Source: an uncultured Oscillospiraceae bacterium
Lineage (GTDB): Bacteria > Bacillota > Clostridia > UBA1212 > SIG427
Length of the DNA: 10,317 nucleotides
Reading direction: 5' to 3'
Assembly (NCBI GenBank): GCA_902465325.1
Contig: CABQMV010000076.1
Coordinates: 1-10,317, forward strand
Shown: piece after piece, positions 1 to 6,368 of the stretch
Layout: each line of letters begins with the position of its first letter
How positions within the stretch are numbered: the first letter of the stretch is position 1
Notes under the pieces: model-generated
What the model was told of the DNA's origin: nothing
The model's input: only the letters and a program-made list of their open reading frames with translations
Databases searched by the model: none
Program-made: the position numbers and the translations under genes

Positions 1-470
1 TCCAGTTCTGCCGCAAGCTCCGGATTTTGCCTGACATGCCGCGTCACCACAATTTTCTCTACAACCTTGGGCCCCAGCGCATCCGGAGTAATATACCGGT
101 TCCCCAGTCCTACGATCATAACAGTGGGCCCATGTTCAGACCGCTTTCTGTCCAAATAGACAGCCAATTCATCCCGTACCGTTTCCGCTACCTCCCGATG
201 AATCTCCAGGGTATTGAGCTCTCCCTCTCTCAGCTCTACAGTAACATACCGGCCCTGCTTTTTTCCCAGGGCATCAGAGGCCTCCTTTGTACGGATCTCA
301 ATTCTGGTAACCACTGTATTTTCTCTATCCTCCGTATCCAGCAAAACACCCTGGGGCAAACGATCCTTGCCCAGCATCTCACCGGCCTCAATTGCCAAAT
401 CCGTTCTGATTTCCACGGCGCCTTCAGCTCCTTTCTCCTTGTAAAAGTCCTGTAAATTATTATGATCCAT
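1..470 (-). CDS. gpr: GPR germination protease, N-terminal half (runs off the left edge)
   Basis: GPR (peptidase family A25) starts degradation of small acid-soluble spore proteins during germination; it is made in the forespore as a zymogen and self-processed near its N-terminus. The 156 codons present read MDHNNLQDFYKEKGAEGAV, then the family hallmark EIRTDLAIEAGEML, and later MIVGLGNRYITPDALGP, the strongly conserved GPR core. About half of a normal 300-370 residue protein is present and the frame is open to base 1. The start is uncertain. ATG at 470 gives a plausible propeptide but has no clear Shine-Dalgarno. GTG at 416 follows an AAGGAGAAAGGAG stretch and would begin at VEIRTDL. The gene is divergent from rpsT, an arrangement also known from Bacillus. 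Identity is secure from the motifs. Confidence 0.93.
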   Translation of the reverse strand, partial: MDHNNLQDFYKEKGAEGAVEIRTDLAIEAGEMLGKDRLPQGVLLDTEDRENTVVTRIEIRTKEASDALGKKQGRYVTVELREGELNTLEIHREVAETVRDELAVYLDRKRSEHGPTVMIVGLGNRYITPDALGPKVVEKIVVTRHVRQNPELAAEL

Positions 471-472
471 TC

Positions 473-501
473 TTGCAATTGTATTCTATTCATGGTAAAA
501 T
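473..501 (+). promoter_or_regulatory. Promoter of rpsT, vegetative sigma type
   Basis: TTGCAA at 473-478 and TAAAAT at 496-501 are separated by 17 bases. Transcription would start near 508, giving a leader of about 43 nt before the TTG start. A small hairpin (TGCCT, loop TTAC, AGGCA, 510-523) lies in that leader; whether it contributes to S20 autoregulation cannot be told from sequence. Confidence 0.65.
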
Positions 502-526
502 GGTTGCTGTGCCTTTACAGGCATCC
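496..526 (-). promoter_or_regulatory. Weak candidate forespore sigma (F/G) promoter for gpr
   Basis: On the minus strand CATTTTA (502 to 496) fits the -10 pattern CATnnTA of forespore sigma factors. GGATG (526 to 522) resembles the -35 element GHATR but has one mismatch, and the spacer is 19 where 17-18 is usual. The -10 overlaps the rpsT -10 on the other strand. This is inferred mainly because gpr is known to be forespore-expressed in Bacillus. Confidence 0.22.
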
Positions 527-550
527 TATTTTATCAGGGAGGTGAATGGT

Positions 551-811
551 TTGCCTAATATTAAATCAGCTAAGAAGAGAGTCCTGATTGCCGAGAAGAA
601 GAACAGCAAAAACACAGCTCAGAAATCCGCGCTCAGAACCTCTGTGAAAAAGGCCAGAATTGCAATTGAAGCAAAGGACGAGAATGCAGCTGCTGCTGTA
701 AAAACAGCTTCTGTTGATCTTGATAAAGCTGCATCTAAAGGTTTGATACACAAAAACACAGCGGCCCGCAAAAAGTCCAGAATGGCTAAGGCGATGAACA
801 AAGCTCAGTAA
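551..811 (+). CDS. rpsT: 30S ribosomal protein S20
   Basis: S20 is a primary 16S rRNA-binding protein of the 30S subunit. The product is 86 residues, the normal family length, very rich in Lys and Ala. It begins PNIKSAKKRVLIAEKKNSKN, the typical S20 N-terminus, and ends with the conserved pattern GLIHKNTAARKKSRMAKAMNK. The start is TTG at 551, decoded as Met: it puts the conserved PNIKSAKKR right after the initiator and lies 8 bases after the GGAGG at 538-542. The in-frame GTG at 542 is inside the ribosome-binding site, and the ATG at 546 is out of frame. It is monocistronic, with its own promoter and a terminator downstream. Confidence 0.97.
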   Translation: MPNIKSAKKRVLIAEKKNSKNTAQKSALRTSVKKARIAIEAKDENAAAAVKTASVDLDKAASKGLIHKNTAARKKSRMAKAMNKAQ

Positions 812-818
812 ATATTTG

Positions 819-842
819 TTTTGATTTTGCGCAAAATCAAAA
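819..842. repeat. Perfect 24-base palindrome after rpsT
   Basis: TTTTGATTTTGC is followed directly by its reverse complement GCAAAATCAAAA, starting 7 bases after the rpsT stop. RNA from either strand could form a stem of about 10 bp. It may act in 3' end stability or termination of rpsT together with the hairpin at 846-880. No U-tract follows it on the plus strand. Confidence 0.6.
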
Positions 843-845
843 AGC

Positions 846-880
846 AAGAAGCCATCCTCCAATTGAGAGGATGGCTTCTT
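846..880. terminator. Bidirectional terminator between convergent rpsT and hydrolase genes
   Basis: The perfect 14-bp stem AAGAAGCCATCCTC / GAGGATGGCTTCTT encloses the 7-base loop CAATTGA. On the minus strand it is followed by GCTTTTTGATTTT, a good U-tract, so it should stop transcripts of the hydrolase gene that ends at 928. On the plus strand the U residues lie only inside the stem, so it is a weaker terminator for rpsT. Confidence 0.8.
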
Positions 881-927
881 GGCATTCATACACACAGGAT
901 CCGGCCGGCAGCCCCTGCTCTCTGGCT

Positions 928-2478
928 CTAATACTGTCTTGTCACATAAATTCGGTAAACCCAGTTGGCGCCGCTTTCGGCAGTACATTTTACCTCAAGA
1001 ATATTCATTCCCGGATGCAGGGTTCTCTTTCCTGTCCCTTCTATTTTTGCGCCGTAATCGATGGATTCTGCCGCCAGCTCCAGTTCGGAAACAGAATTTT
1101 CTACTGTCATCTCATAGCTGTAATCCGAATAGTCAAACGAAAACGCCTTATCGTACCCTTTTACCCGAAGAGAGGCCAGACGGCAGTTGGGATTGCCCTC
1201 TCCCTCCGGCGCCTTGCAGGCACTGTAGGGCATATCAGAATAAACAGGAATTCTAAATACCAGAGACTGGTCTAAAAGGCCCTGAGAGCGATACGCCTTG
1301 TATACGCTCTTCGCCTCATTAGAGGGCGCTGCAACTGTCTGCATATATTGATGCCAGTAAAGCTCTCCGTCAGAATTGTCTACATCAAATTTTTGTAAAT
1401 ACAAGGTATCCTGCCCTGCCAGAATATACCCGCTGCTAATGATCATGGCGCCGCCCTCCAGCGCCTTATAAGGAGAATCCCAGCCTTCCTTCATAGCCCG
1501 GTTCAGGCCGTTTTCTACTACCGCCTCTCCCGTACCGGAAGCACCTATATTAAAGTAATTATAATAGCCCTCAAAGCCGTCCACTGTACCTGAAATCAGA
1601 GAGGAATCGCCGTTTACTCCCTGTTCCTGCCGAAGTCTGCCTGCCAGAAAATAGGGGCTGATTCCCAGCTTGCTTCCAATTCTCATACAGGCCGCAGCAT
1701 AAGTGATCTGGGTGCCGGGCAGTGTTTTTTTGCTCATAAAGGTCCCCTTTAAAACGCCTTCCACACCGGCCTCTGTATGTACCTCTGGATCGTAGGTGAG
1801 TTTTTCAAACTGGAAAACTCCTGCTTCAGTAAGAAAATTTCTGGGATCCATATAGTATGCAATAACCCGTGAGGAGGCCTGAACAGAAGAAGATCCGGAA
1901 AATACCACCCAGTCATTTTTCACCCAGTCAAAAGCTCCCTCTGCTGTAGATTTCCAGGAGGAAGGAATGCTGTCATAGTTGGGAACCAGATTGCTGCCCA
2001 AATAGGATTCGCCTTCTAAAACCTCTGCCCAGGAAAGCTCTGTGTGAAATGCCTCAAAAGACCAGTCTGGATGCTCTTGATGCAGCGCTCTCAGATAGGG
2101 CAGGTAGCTTTCTGGGAAGCCCTGAGAGGACAAGCGGTCTTCAAAGGCCAGATCCGTCTCTGCCATGGTGTACTCTGTAACCCGAATATAGTCGGAATGT
2201 ACATAGCCGATTCTTTCCACGCCGTCTCTTATAAAAAACACCTTGTACCAAAGGTCACCGTTGCCGCTGTTTTTGCTGTCTCTCAGCTCTACCAGCTCTC
2301 CGTTGTACAAAGCGTCAATAATCCTGTACTCTGTCCCCGCTCCGTCTCTTACATTCAGCCAGCTGTCCACATCAACTTGTCCTATGCAGGCCGTAGCCAC
2401 GGATTCTACAGATAAAAAGCAAGCCGACAGCAGTACCAGACACATTGTCAGAATAAGTCCCCTTTTACACCTTTCCAT
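928..2478 (-). CDS. Secreted peptidoglycan hydrolase: SH3b + glucosaminidase + cadherin-like domain
   Basis: Likely an exported N-acetylglucosaminidase acting on cell wall glycan. The start is ATG 2478 (MERCKRGLIL), because GAGAGGAG lies 9 bases before it; the upstream in-frame ATG at 2499 overlaps that ribosome-binding site. It has 516 residues. Residues 1-30 form a signal peptide; LLSAC at 17-20 resembles a lipobox, while VATA at 27-30 would suit signal peptidase I, so anchoring is unresolved. Residues 37-100 form a bacterial SH3 domain (WLNVRDGAGTEYRII, GYVHSDYI). Residues about 200-385 match the LytD-like glucosaminidase domain, with the likely catalytic Glu285 in RLRQEQG and the motif GYYNYFNIGA at 304-313. 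Residues about 433-516 look like a cadherin-like beta-sandwich (LASLRVKGY ... NILEVKCTAE). It lies 67 bases after the RNase G gene and may be its distal cotranscript. Confidence 0.86.
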   Translation of the reverse strand: MERCKRGLILTMCLVLLSACFLSVESVATACIGQVDVDSWLNVRDGAGTEYRIIDALYNGELVELRDSKNSGNGDLWYKVFFIRDGVERIGYVHSDYIRVTEYTMAETDLAFEDRLSSQGFPESYLPYLRALHQEHPDWSFEAFHTELSWAEVLEGESYLGSNLVPNYDSIPSSWKSTAEGAFDWVKNDWVVFSGSSSVQASSRVIAYYMDPRNFLTEAGVFQFEKLTYDPEVHTEAGVEGVLKGTFMSKKTLPGTQITYAAACMRIGSKLGISPYFLAGRLRQEQGVNGDSSLISGTVDGFEGYYNYFNIGASGTGEAVVENGLNRAMKEGWDSPYKALEGGAMIISSGYILAGQDTLYLQKFDVDNSDGELYWHQYMQTVAAPSNEAKSVYKAYRSQGLLDQSLVFRIPVYSDMPYSACKAPEGEGNPNCRLASLRVKGYDKAFSFDYSDYSYEMTVENSVSELELAAESIDYGAKIEGTGKRTLHPGMNILEVKCTAESGANWVYRIYVTRQY

Positions 2479-2495
2479 ATAAAAGCACTCCTCTC

Positions 2496-2526
2496 GCATA
2501 CATTGTTCTTTCTCTAGAATGTATGC
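2496..2526. repeat. Inverted repeat next to the hydrolase ribosome-binding site
   Basis: GCATACATT (2496-2504) and AATGTATGC (2518-2526) form a perfect 9-bp inverted repeat around 13 bases. On the minus strand its 3' edge abuts the GAGAGGAG ribosome-binding site (2488-2495) of the hydrolase gene. No U-tract follows, so it is not a normal terminator. It may be an operator, a processing site or a translation-modulating hairpin. Confidence 0.5.
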
Positions 2527-2545
2527 AGAAGGAGTCTGTAAAATG

Positions 2546-3595
2546 CTAACTTCTTTTTCTGCTGATTTCTACCAGTCCTAACGCCGTAAAACCGTGAATC
2601 CTCGGCTTACTGAAATCCCTGTCTGCCAAAGCCGTCAGCCTGTCCAAAACCTGCGTACGGTCCGCCTTGGGCATACGGATAAAATCACAGACAATCGTTC
2701 CCCCTATATCTCTTAATCGCAGCTGCCGCATAATCTCCCAGGCAGCCTCCAGATTCACCCGCAGAGGCTCCGCCTTTTTGCCGGAGGCCTTCCCTGAGTT
2801 CACATCAATTACCGTCATGGCCTCTGTCTTTTCCAGAATCAAATTTCCTCCGCCAGGAAGCCAAACCCTGCGTCCCATCAGAGAAACCAGCTGAGAGGAT
2901 ATGGATTTGACGGCAAACAGGCTGTAATCCCCCTGTCCTCTAAACCGAATCTGGGGATAAAAGGGTTTCACTCTCTCATATACCGCTGTACTATCTGTAA
3001 CAATGCTGTCTAATTCCCTGTACCTGCTCAAAAAATCACAGCAGGGCTCAGGCCGGTATAACCGGCCCGGAGAATCCAGTCCCTTGGAAATCCGCCGGCC
3101 CAGAGAAGCGGCCTCCTCTCGCAGCATTTCAAAAGACATCTCACGGGACGCTGTTCGGAGAATCAAACCCGGACAGCCGAGCTGCTGCGCTAACAGCTTT
3201 TCACCGGATTCTTTCAGCTGATTTCGCTCACACTCTTCTGTAATTTTACGAGAAACAAAACAGGCCCCCGGCGTCGATACTGCCACCAGGCCTCTCCCCG
3301 TCAGTCTGATCTCGCAGCAGACCCGAGGCGGCTTCTGGTCATGGGCTGCACTGGTCACCATCACAGGCAGAAAATCTCCCTGTACAGCCTGTCCCCTCTC
3401 TGAGCAGAAAACGTCACGGCCAACGCCGATATCCACAAAGCAGCTGCCAGTATTGCCGGAAGCACATTTTACAATGCGCCCCCAGAAAATATCCCCTGTC
3501 CGGACAGGGGCTTCTGTAAAGTTCCGGTACTCTACCAGCTTTCCGTCTTCCGTTACTGCAATTTCATTTTCTCCCTGTATAACGGCCTCTCTCAA
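2546..3595 (-). CDS. rng: Ribonuclease G/E family endoribonuclease, short form
   Basis: RNase E/G enzymes cleave single-stranded RNA in 5S/16S rRNA maturation and mRNA decay. Of 349 residues, about 33-110 form the S1-type RNA-binding region (TGDIFWGRIVKCASGNTGSCFVDIG). The DNase I-like catalytic core holds both metal-ligand aspartates: Asp264 in EKTEAMTVIDVNSGK and Asp304 in GTIVCDFIRM, equivalent to Asp303 and Asp346 of E. coli RNase E. NLEAAWEIMRQLRLRDIGG at 281-299 is typical. The protein stops at LVEISRKRS, just where longer relatives continue to the CxxC zinc-link, so zinc-linked oligomerisation is not expected. The start is TTG at 3595, after AAAGGAGGAG; TTGA overlaps the stop of the upstream gene by 4 bases, implying translational coupling. 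Confidence 0.92.
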   Translation of the reverse strand: MREAVIQGENEIAVTEDGKLVEYRNFTEAPVRTGDIFWGRIVKCASGNTGSCFVDIGVGRDVFCSERGQAVQGDFLPVMVTSAAHDQKPPRVCCEIRLTGRGLVAVSTPGACFVSRKITEECERNQLKESGEKLLAQQLGCPGLILRTASREMSFEMLREEAASLGRRISKGLDSPGRLYRPEPCCDFLSRYRELDSIVTDSTAVYERVKPFYPQIRFRGQGDYSLFAVKSISSQLVSLMGRRVWLPGGGNLILEKTEAMTVIDVNSGKASGKKAEPLRVNLEAAWEIMRQLRLRDIGGTIVCDFIRMPKADRTQVLDRLTALADRDFSKPRIHGFTALGLVEISRKRS

Positions 3596-4224
3596 AGCTC
3601 CTCCTTTGTCAGCAGCGCCATCCGGTGGACTTTCCGGACCGGGACCGGCCTGCCCGCTAGAGCCTGAAGCGCCAGCTCCGGCCGCAGGTTGTTTTCATTT
3701 CCCGCTGCCACGGTCAGAAGAATTTCCTTCTCTTCTATATCCATGCAGAAAATCATAGGTCTTACGTCTGTAGGTCTTGTACCGCTTTTGGTATGCTTCT
3801 CTACGATCAAAGGCGACTTCTCCAAAGCCTTTTCCATAAGTCCCTCTATTTCCTCGGCAGTAAGCTCCGCCGATACCCGATAGCGAGAAGCGACTATACT
3901 CTTCATAATATTCGGAGCCTTTTCCGGCAGCAAATCCGCTTCCAATACCCGAACTCCCTGGGGCAGCGCACTGTTCAAGGCCGCCAGGATATGCACCGGC
4001 TCCATTTCTTCCGTCAGTGTAATATCCACATATTCCGCCTCACTGGTAGTTCCTACGGGAATCGGCATTCCGAACACAAACAGCGGATGGGGATTAAAGC
4101 CCTCTGAATAAGCCACCGGTAGCTGACAGCGCCTGGCAGCTCTGTCAAAGAGCTTCAGCATGTCCAAATGGGAAATATATTTTACCGGCTCATAACGTCC
4201 GTATTTAATCCTGTATTTGACCAA
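3592..4224 (-). CDS. Radical SAM-linked DUF2344 protein (TIGR03936-like)
   Basis: A partner protein of unknown biochemical role that is found beside, or fused to, the radical SAM protein encoded just upstream. From TTG 4224 it has 210 residues beginning VKYRIKYGRYEPVKYISHLD. That N-terminus and the motif PVAYSEGFNPHPLFVFGMPIPVG are diagnostic of the family. The start choice rests on GGGGG 7 bases upstream; GTG at 4227 is nearly as good, and ATG at 4257 would add residues absent from the usual family start. It overlaps the end of the radical SAM gene by 20 bases and overlaps rng by 4, so the three genes are almost certainly cotranscribed and coupled. The adjacency to RNase G suggests a role in RNA or ribosome metabolism; that is inference. 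Confidence 0.88.
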   Translation of the reverse strand: MVKYRIKYGRYEPVKYISHLDMLKLFDRAARRCQLPVAYSEGFNPHPLFVFGMPIPVGTTSEAEYVDITLTEEMEPVHILAALNSALPQGVRVLEADLLPEKAPNIMKSIVASRYRVSAELTAEEIEGLMEKALEKSPLIVEKHTKSGTRPTDVRPMIFCMDIEEKEILLTVAAGNENNLRPELALQALAGRPVPVRKVHRMALLTKEEL

Positions 4225-6052
4225 CACAAATCCCCCTTCCCCATTTTGCCGCACCACAGCCCTGACATTTCTCCATACAGCTGGAAGTCAGCTCTCCTCT
4301 GGCCGCCCGCTCATACTCCCGGCGGAAAAAGCTTTTACTAACGCCTACGCTGATATGATCCCACGGCAGCAGCTCTTCTTCGCCCCGCTCTCTGTGGTTA
4401 TAAAAGGCCGGATCCAGTCCGCATTTTTCAAAGGCCTGCAGCCACCGTCCATAATCCATATATTCATCCCAGGCATCAAAGGTTCCTCCATCCTTCCAAA
4501 CCTGGTATATGACCTGTCCGATCCGTCGATCTCCCCTGGATAAAGCTCCCTCCAGCACAGAGGTCTCCGGTGTATGCCAGCTGAAACGGATCCTCCGGTC
4601 CAGGGCATGTTTCAACAGCTCCTGCTTTCTTTTAATCTCCTCAATTGTATTCTGTCCGCACCACTGAAAGGGAGTAAACGGTTTCGGAACAAATGTAGAG
4701 ACACTGACTGTGATTTCAGGACGTCTGCACTTTTTTCCTTCATGTACTTCGTAATAGACCTGCAAAACCTTTTCTGCCAGCCGGGCAATCCCCAGAATGT
4801 CTTCATCTGTCTCGTAGGGCAGGCCCAGCATAAAATACAGCTTAATCGTACTCCAGCCGCCCTCAAATGCCAGCCGGGCTGACCGCAGCAGATCCTCCTC
4901 GGTAACGCCTTTATTGATAATGTCCCGCATTCTCTGGGTACTCGCCTCCGGGGCAAAGGTCAGACCGCTTTTGCGGACTCGGGAAACCCGCTTCATCAGG
5001 CCTAAGGTAAAGGCGTCCACCCGGGAGCTGGGCAGAGACAGGCTGACATGCTTATCCTCAAATTCCTCCAACAGCCGGTCTGTCAGCTCCTCCAGATGAG
5101 AATAATCACAGGTGCTCAGGCTCAGCAGGGAAATTTCTTCATAGCCAGTGGATTTCACCAGTTTTCTGGCCAGCTCTACCACAGTATCTACCCGGCGCTC
5201 TCTCACCGGTCTGTATATAAATCCGGCCTGACAAAAACGGCAACCATGACTGCAGCCCCTCATAACCTCGATCATAATCCGGTCATGCACAACATTTCCG
5301 TAGGGAACCACCAGCTTATCCGGAAAATACGCTTTATCAAAAGACTCTACGACCCTCTTGGCAATAACTGCCGGCACACCTGGTTCAACAGGGACCAGGG
5401 CTTTCAGTGTACCGTCTTCATTGTATTCCTCTTCATAAAATTCCGGCACATAGATTCCCGGAATGCGGGCTGCCATTTTTAAAAATTCTCTTCGGGAAAG
5501 TTTCTTCCGTTTCCATTCTTTTAAAACATCCAGCAGCTCATGGAGTACCTCTTCTCCCTCTCCCAGATTAAAAATATCAATATAGGCAGCCAAAGGCTCA
5601 GGATTGTTTGCAACACCGCCGCCGGCTATAACGAAAGGAACCCCTTCTCCTCTGTCCCGGGATTTTACCGGGATTCCCGCCAAATCCAGCATATTCAGGA
5701 TATTGGTATAGGCCATTTCATACTGCAGGGTAAAACCCAGCATATCAAATTTCTCCACCGGCTCCTGAGATTCCAGTGCAAAAAGCCGATAGCCCTGCTC
5801 TCGCATTTTGGCCTCTAAATCCGGCCAGGGCGCAAACACCCGCTCACACCAGGTGTCCTCTCGGTCATTCAGCATATGATACAGCAGCTTCATTCCCAGG
5901 TGAGACATGCCAATATCATACACATCGGCGAAGCAGAAGCCAAATCTGATCTCCACCTGATTTTTGTCCTTTATCACGGCATTCCACTCGCCCCCTGTGT
6001 ACCGGGAGGGCTTTTCTACAGAAAGCAGTATATGGTCCGGTATATAACTCAT
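4205..6052 (-). CDS. Radical SAM protein, TIGR03960-like, uncharacterised
   Basis: A predicted radical S-adenosylmethionine enzyme of 615 residues with unknown substrate. The 4Fe-4S/SAM motif is CSHGCRFC, with Cys267, Cys271 and Cys274, in the context IEVMRGCSHGCRFCQAGFIYRP. The N-terminal domain (about 1-230) is a B12-binding-like fold in related families; visible landmarks are YDIGMSHLGMKLLYHMLN at 45-62 and FVIAGGGVANNPEPLA at 140-155. The radical SAM barrel follows at about 245-480 (EISLLSLSTCDYSHL, KLYFMLGLPYETDEDI). A C-terminal Cys cluster (Cys592, Cys596, Cys599 in SCMEKCQGCG) could bind another metal or cluster. ATG at 6052 follows GAGGA by 7 bases. It is the first gene of the operon with the DUF2344 and RNase G genes. 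Confidence 0.9.
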   Translation of the reverse strand: MSYIPDHILLSVEKPSRYTGGEWNAVIKDKNQVEIRFGFCFADVYDIGMSHLGMKLLYHMLNDREDTWCERVFAPWPDLEAKMREQGYRLFALESQEPVEKFDMLGFTLQYEMAYTNILNMLDLAGIPVKSRDRGEGVPFVIAGGGVANNPEPLAAYIDIFNLGEGEEVLHELLDVLKEWKRKKLSRREFLKMAARIPGIYVPEFYEEEYNEDGTLKALVPVEPGVPAVIAKRVVESFDKAYFPDKLVVPYGNVVHDRIMIEVMRGCSHGCRFCQAGFIYRPVRERRVDTVVELARKLVKSTGYEEISLLSLSTCDYSHLEELTDRLLEEFEDKHVSLSLPSSRVDAFTLGLMKRVSRVRKSGLTFAPEASTQRMRDIINKGVTEEDLLRSARLAFEGGWSTIKLYFMLGLPYETDEDILGIARLAEKVLQVYYEVHEGKKCRRPEITVSVSTFVPKPFTPFQWCGQNTIEEIKRKQELLKHALDRRIRFSWHTPETSVLEGALSRGDRRIGQVIYQVWKDGGTFDAWDEYMDYGRWLQAFEKCGLDPAFYNHRERGEEELLPWDHISVGVSKSFFRREYERAARGELTSSCMEKCQGCGAAKWGRGICVGQIQD

Positions 6053-6085
6053 GGTAAATCCTCAACTTTCTTTTATACGGACAGT

Positions 6086-6114
6086 ATCATACCATGAAAG
6101 CCGGGGGAAAACAA
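6086..6114 (-). promoter_or_regulatory. Promoter of the radical SAM-DUF2344-rng operon
   Basis: On the minus strand TTGTTT (6114 to 6109) and TATGAT (6091 to 6086) are spaced by 17 bases. The -10 has one mismatch to consensus. Transcription would start near 6079 with a leader of about 27 nt that includes the GAGGA ribosome-binding site. Confidence 0.6.
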
Positions 6115-6130
6115 GAAAACAAAAGCCGGC

Positions 6131-6288
6131 AAAAAACAGGAAAAGACAGCTGCCGGGAAAATTTTTCTGGCAACTGTCCATCATTTCCACATGAAATCCG
6201 TCTACGGCGGCGTTCGGGCAAGTTTTCAAGGCTTTTCCATGTGCTTTGTCTAAAAACTGCCATATCACTTGAATATGTCTAAGTGTCA
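6131..6288 (-). ncRNA. Possible folded leader or small RNA upstream of the radical SAM operon
   Basis: A minus-strand transcript from the promoter-like site at 6295-6322 would run through this gene-free stretch to a terminator-like hairpin. It can form a 9-bp helix CACATGGAA / TTTCATGTG (6243-6235 with 6196-6188, one G-U pair) capped by a smaller CCG/CGG hairpin, and a 6-bp closing helix TGGCAG / TTGCCA (6262-6257 with 6173-6168). The closing helix shares bases 6169-6173 with the terminator stem, so the two folds exclude each other, as in attenuators and riboswitches. I do not recognise a known RNA family. A minus-strand frame from TTG 6289 is open for 75 codons here but lacks a ribosome-binding site and a recognisable domain, so a decayed coding remnant is the main alternative. 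Confidence 0.28.
6145..6178 (-). terminator. Terminator-like hairpin, possible attenuator
   Basis: Read on the minus strand, GACAGTTGCC pairs with GGCAGCTGTC (10 bp with one G-U) and is followed at once by TTTTCCTGTTTTTT. The loop can extend the stem by A-U pairs. It sits upstream of the operon's proximal promoter (6086-6114), so it would insulate that promoter or attenuate transcripts from 6288. Confidence 0.5.
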
Positions 6289-6294
6289 AGAATT

Positions 6295-6322
6295 ATAATA
6301 AAACCATTCTTCTCATTGTCAA
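6295..6322 (-). promoter_or_regulatory. Strong promoter-like site facing the radical SAM operon
   Basis: On the minus strand TTGACA (6322 to 6317) is a perfect -35 and TATTAT (6300 to 6295) a 5/6 match -10, with a 16-base spacer. The -35 begins only 2 bases from the hairpin at 6325-6363. No gene starts directly after it; the next real start is at 6052. A second TTGACA at 6289-6284 lacks a good -10. Confidence 0.5.
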
Positions 6323-6324
6323 TA

Positions 6325-6363
6325 GTGGATTGAAGCAAGCACTTGCGGCTCGCTTCAATCCAC
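6325..6363. repeat. Long hairpin following the recombinase remnant
   Basis: GTGGATTGAAGCAAGC and GCTCGCTTCAATCCAC form a 16-bp stem around the 7-base loop ACTTGCG. The single non-Watson-Crick position is a G-U pair in minus-strand RNA, so the structure is better in the direction of the recombinase, whose stop is 5 bases away. No U-tract follows on that strand. It is either a transcription-end structure or the edge of the old mobile element. Confidence 0.6.
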
Positions 6364-6368
6364 ATTAT

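Noticed and set aside
27..455. Plus-strand open frames over gpr
   Set aside because: They are antisense to an unmistakable GPR reading frame and lack ribosome-binding sites and domain features.
6062..6289. Minus-strand open frame of 75 codons upstream of the radical SAM gene
   Set aside because: It starts at TTG inside a TTGACA string with no ribosome-binding site, ends in low-complexity Phe-rich sequence over the operon promoter, and matches no family I know. It is kept only as a possible decayed remnant.
6269..6299. Plus-strand promoter-like pair TTGAAT / TATAAT
   Set aside because: The spacer is 19 bases and no plus-strand gene follows; the same bases fit the minus-strand promoter better.
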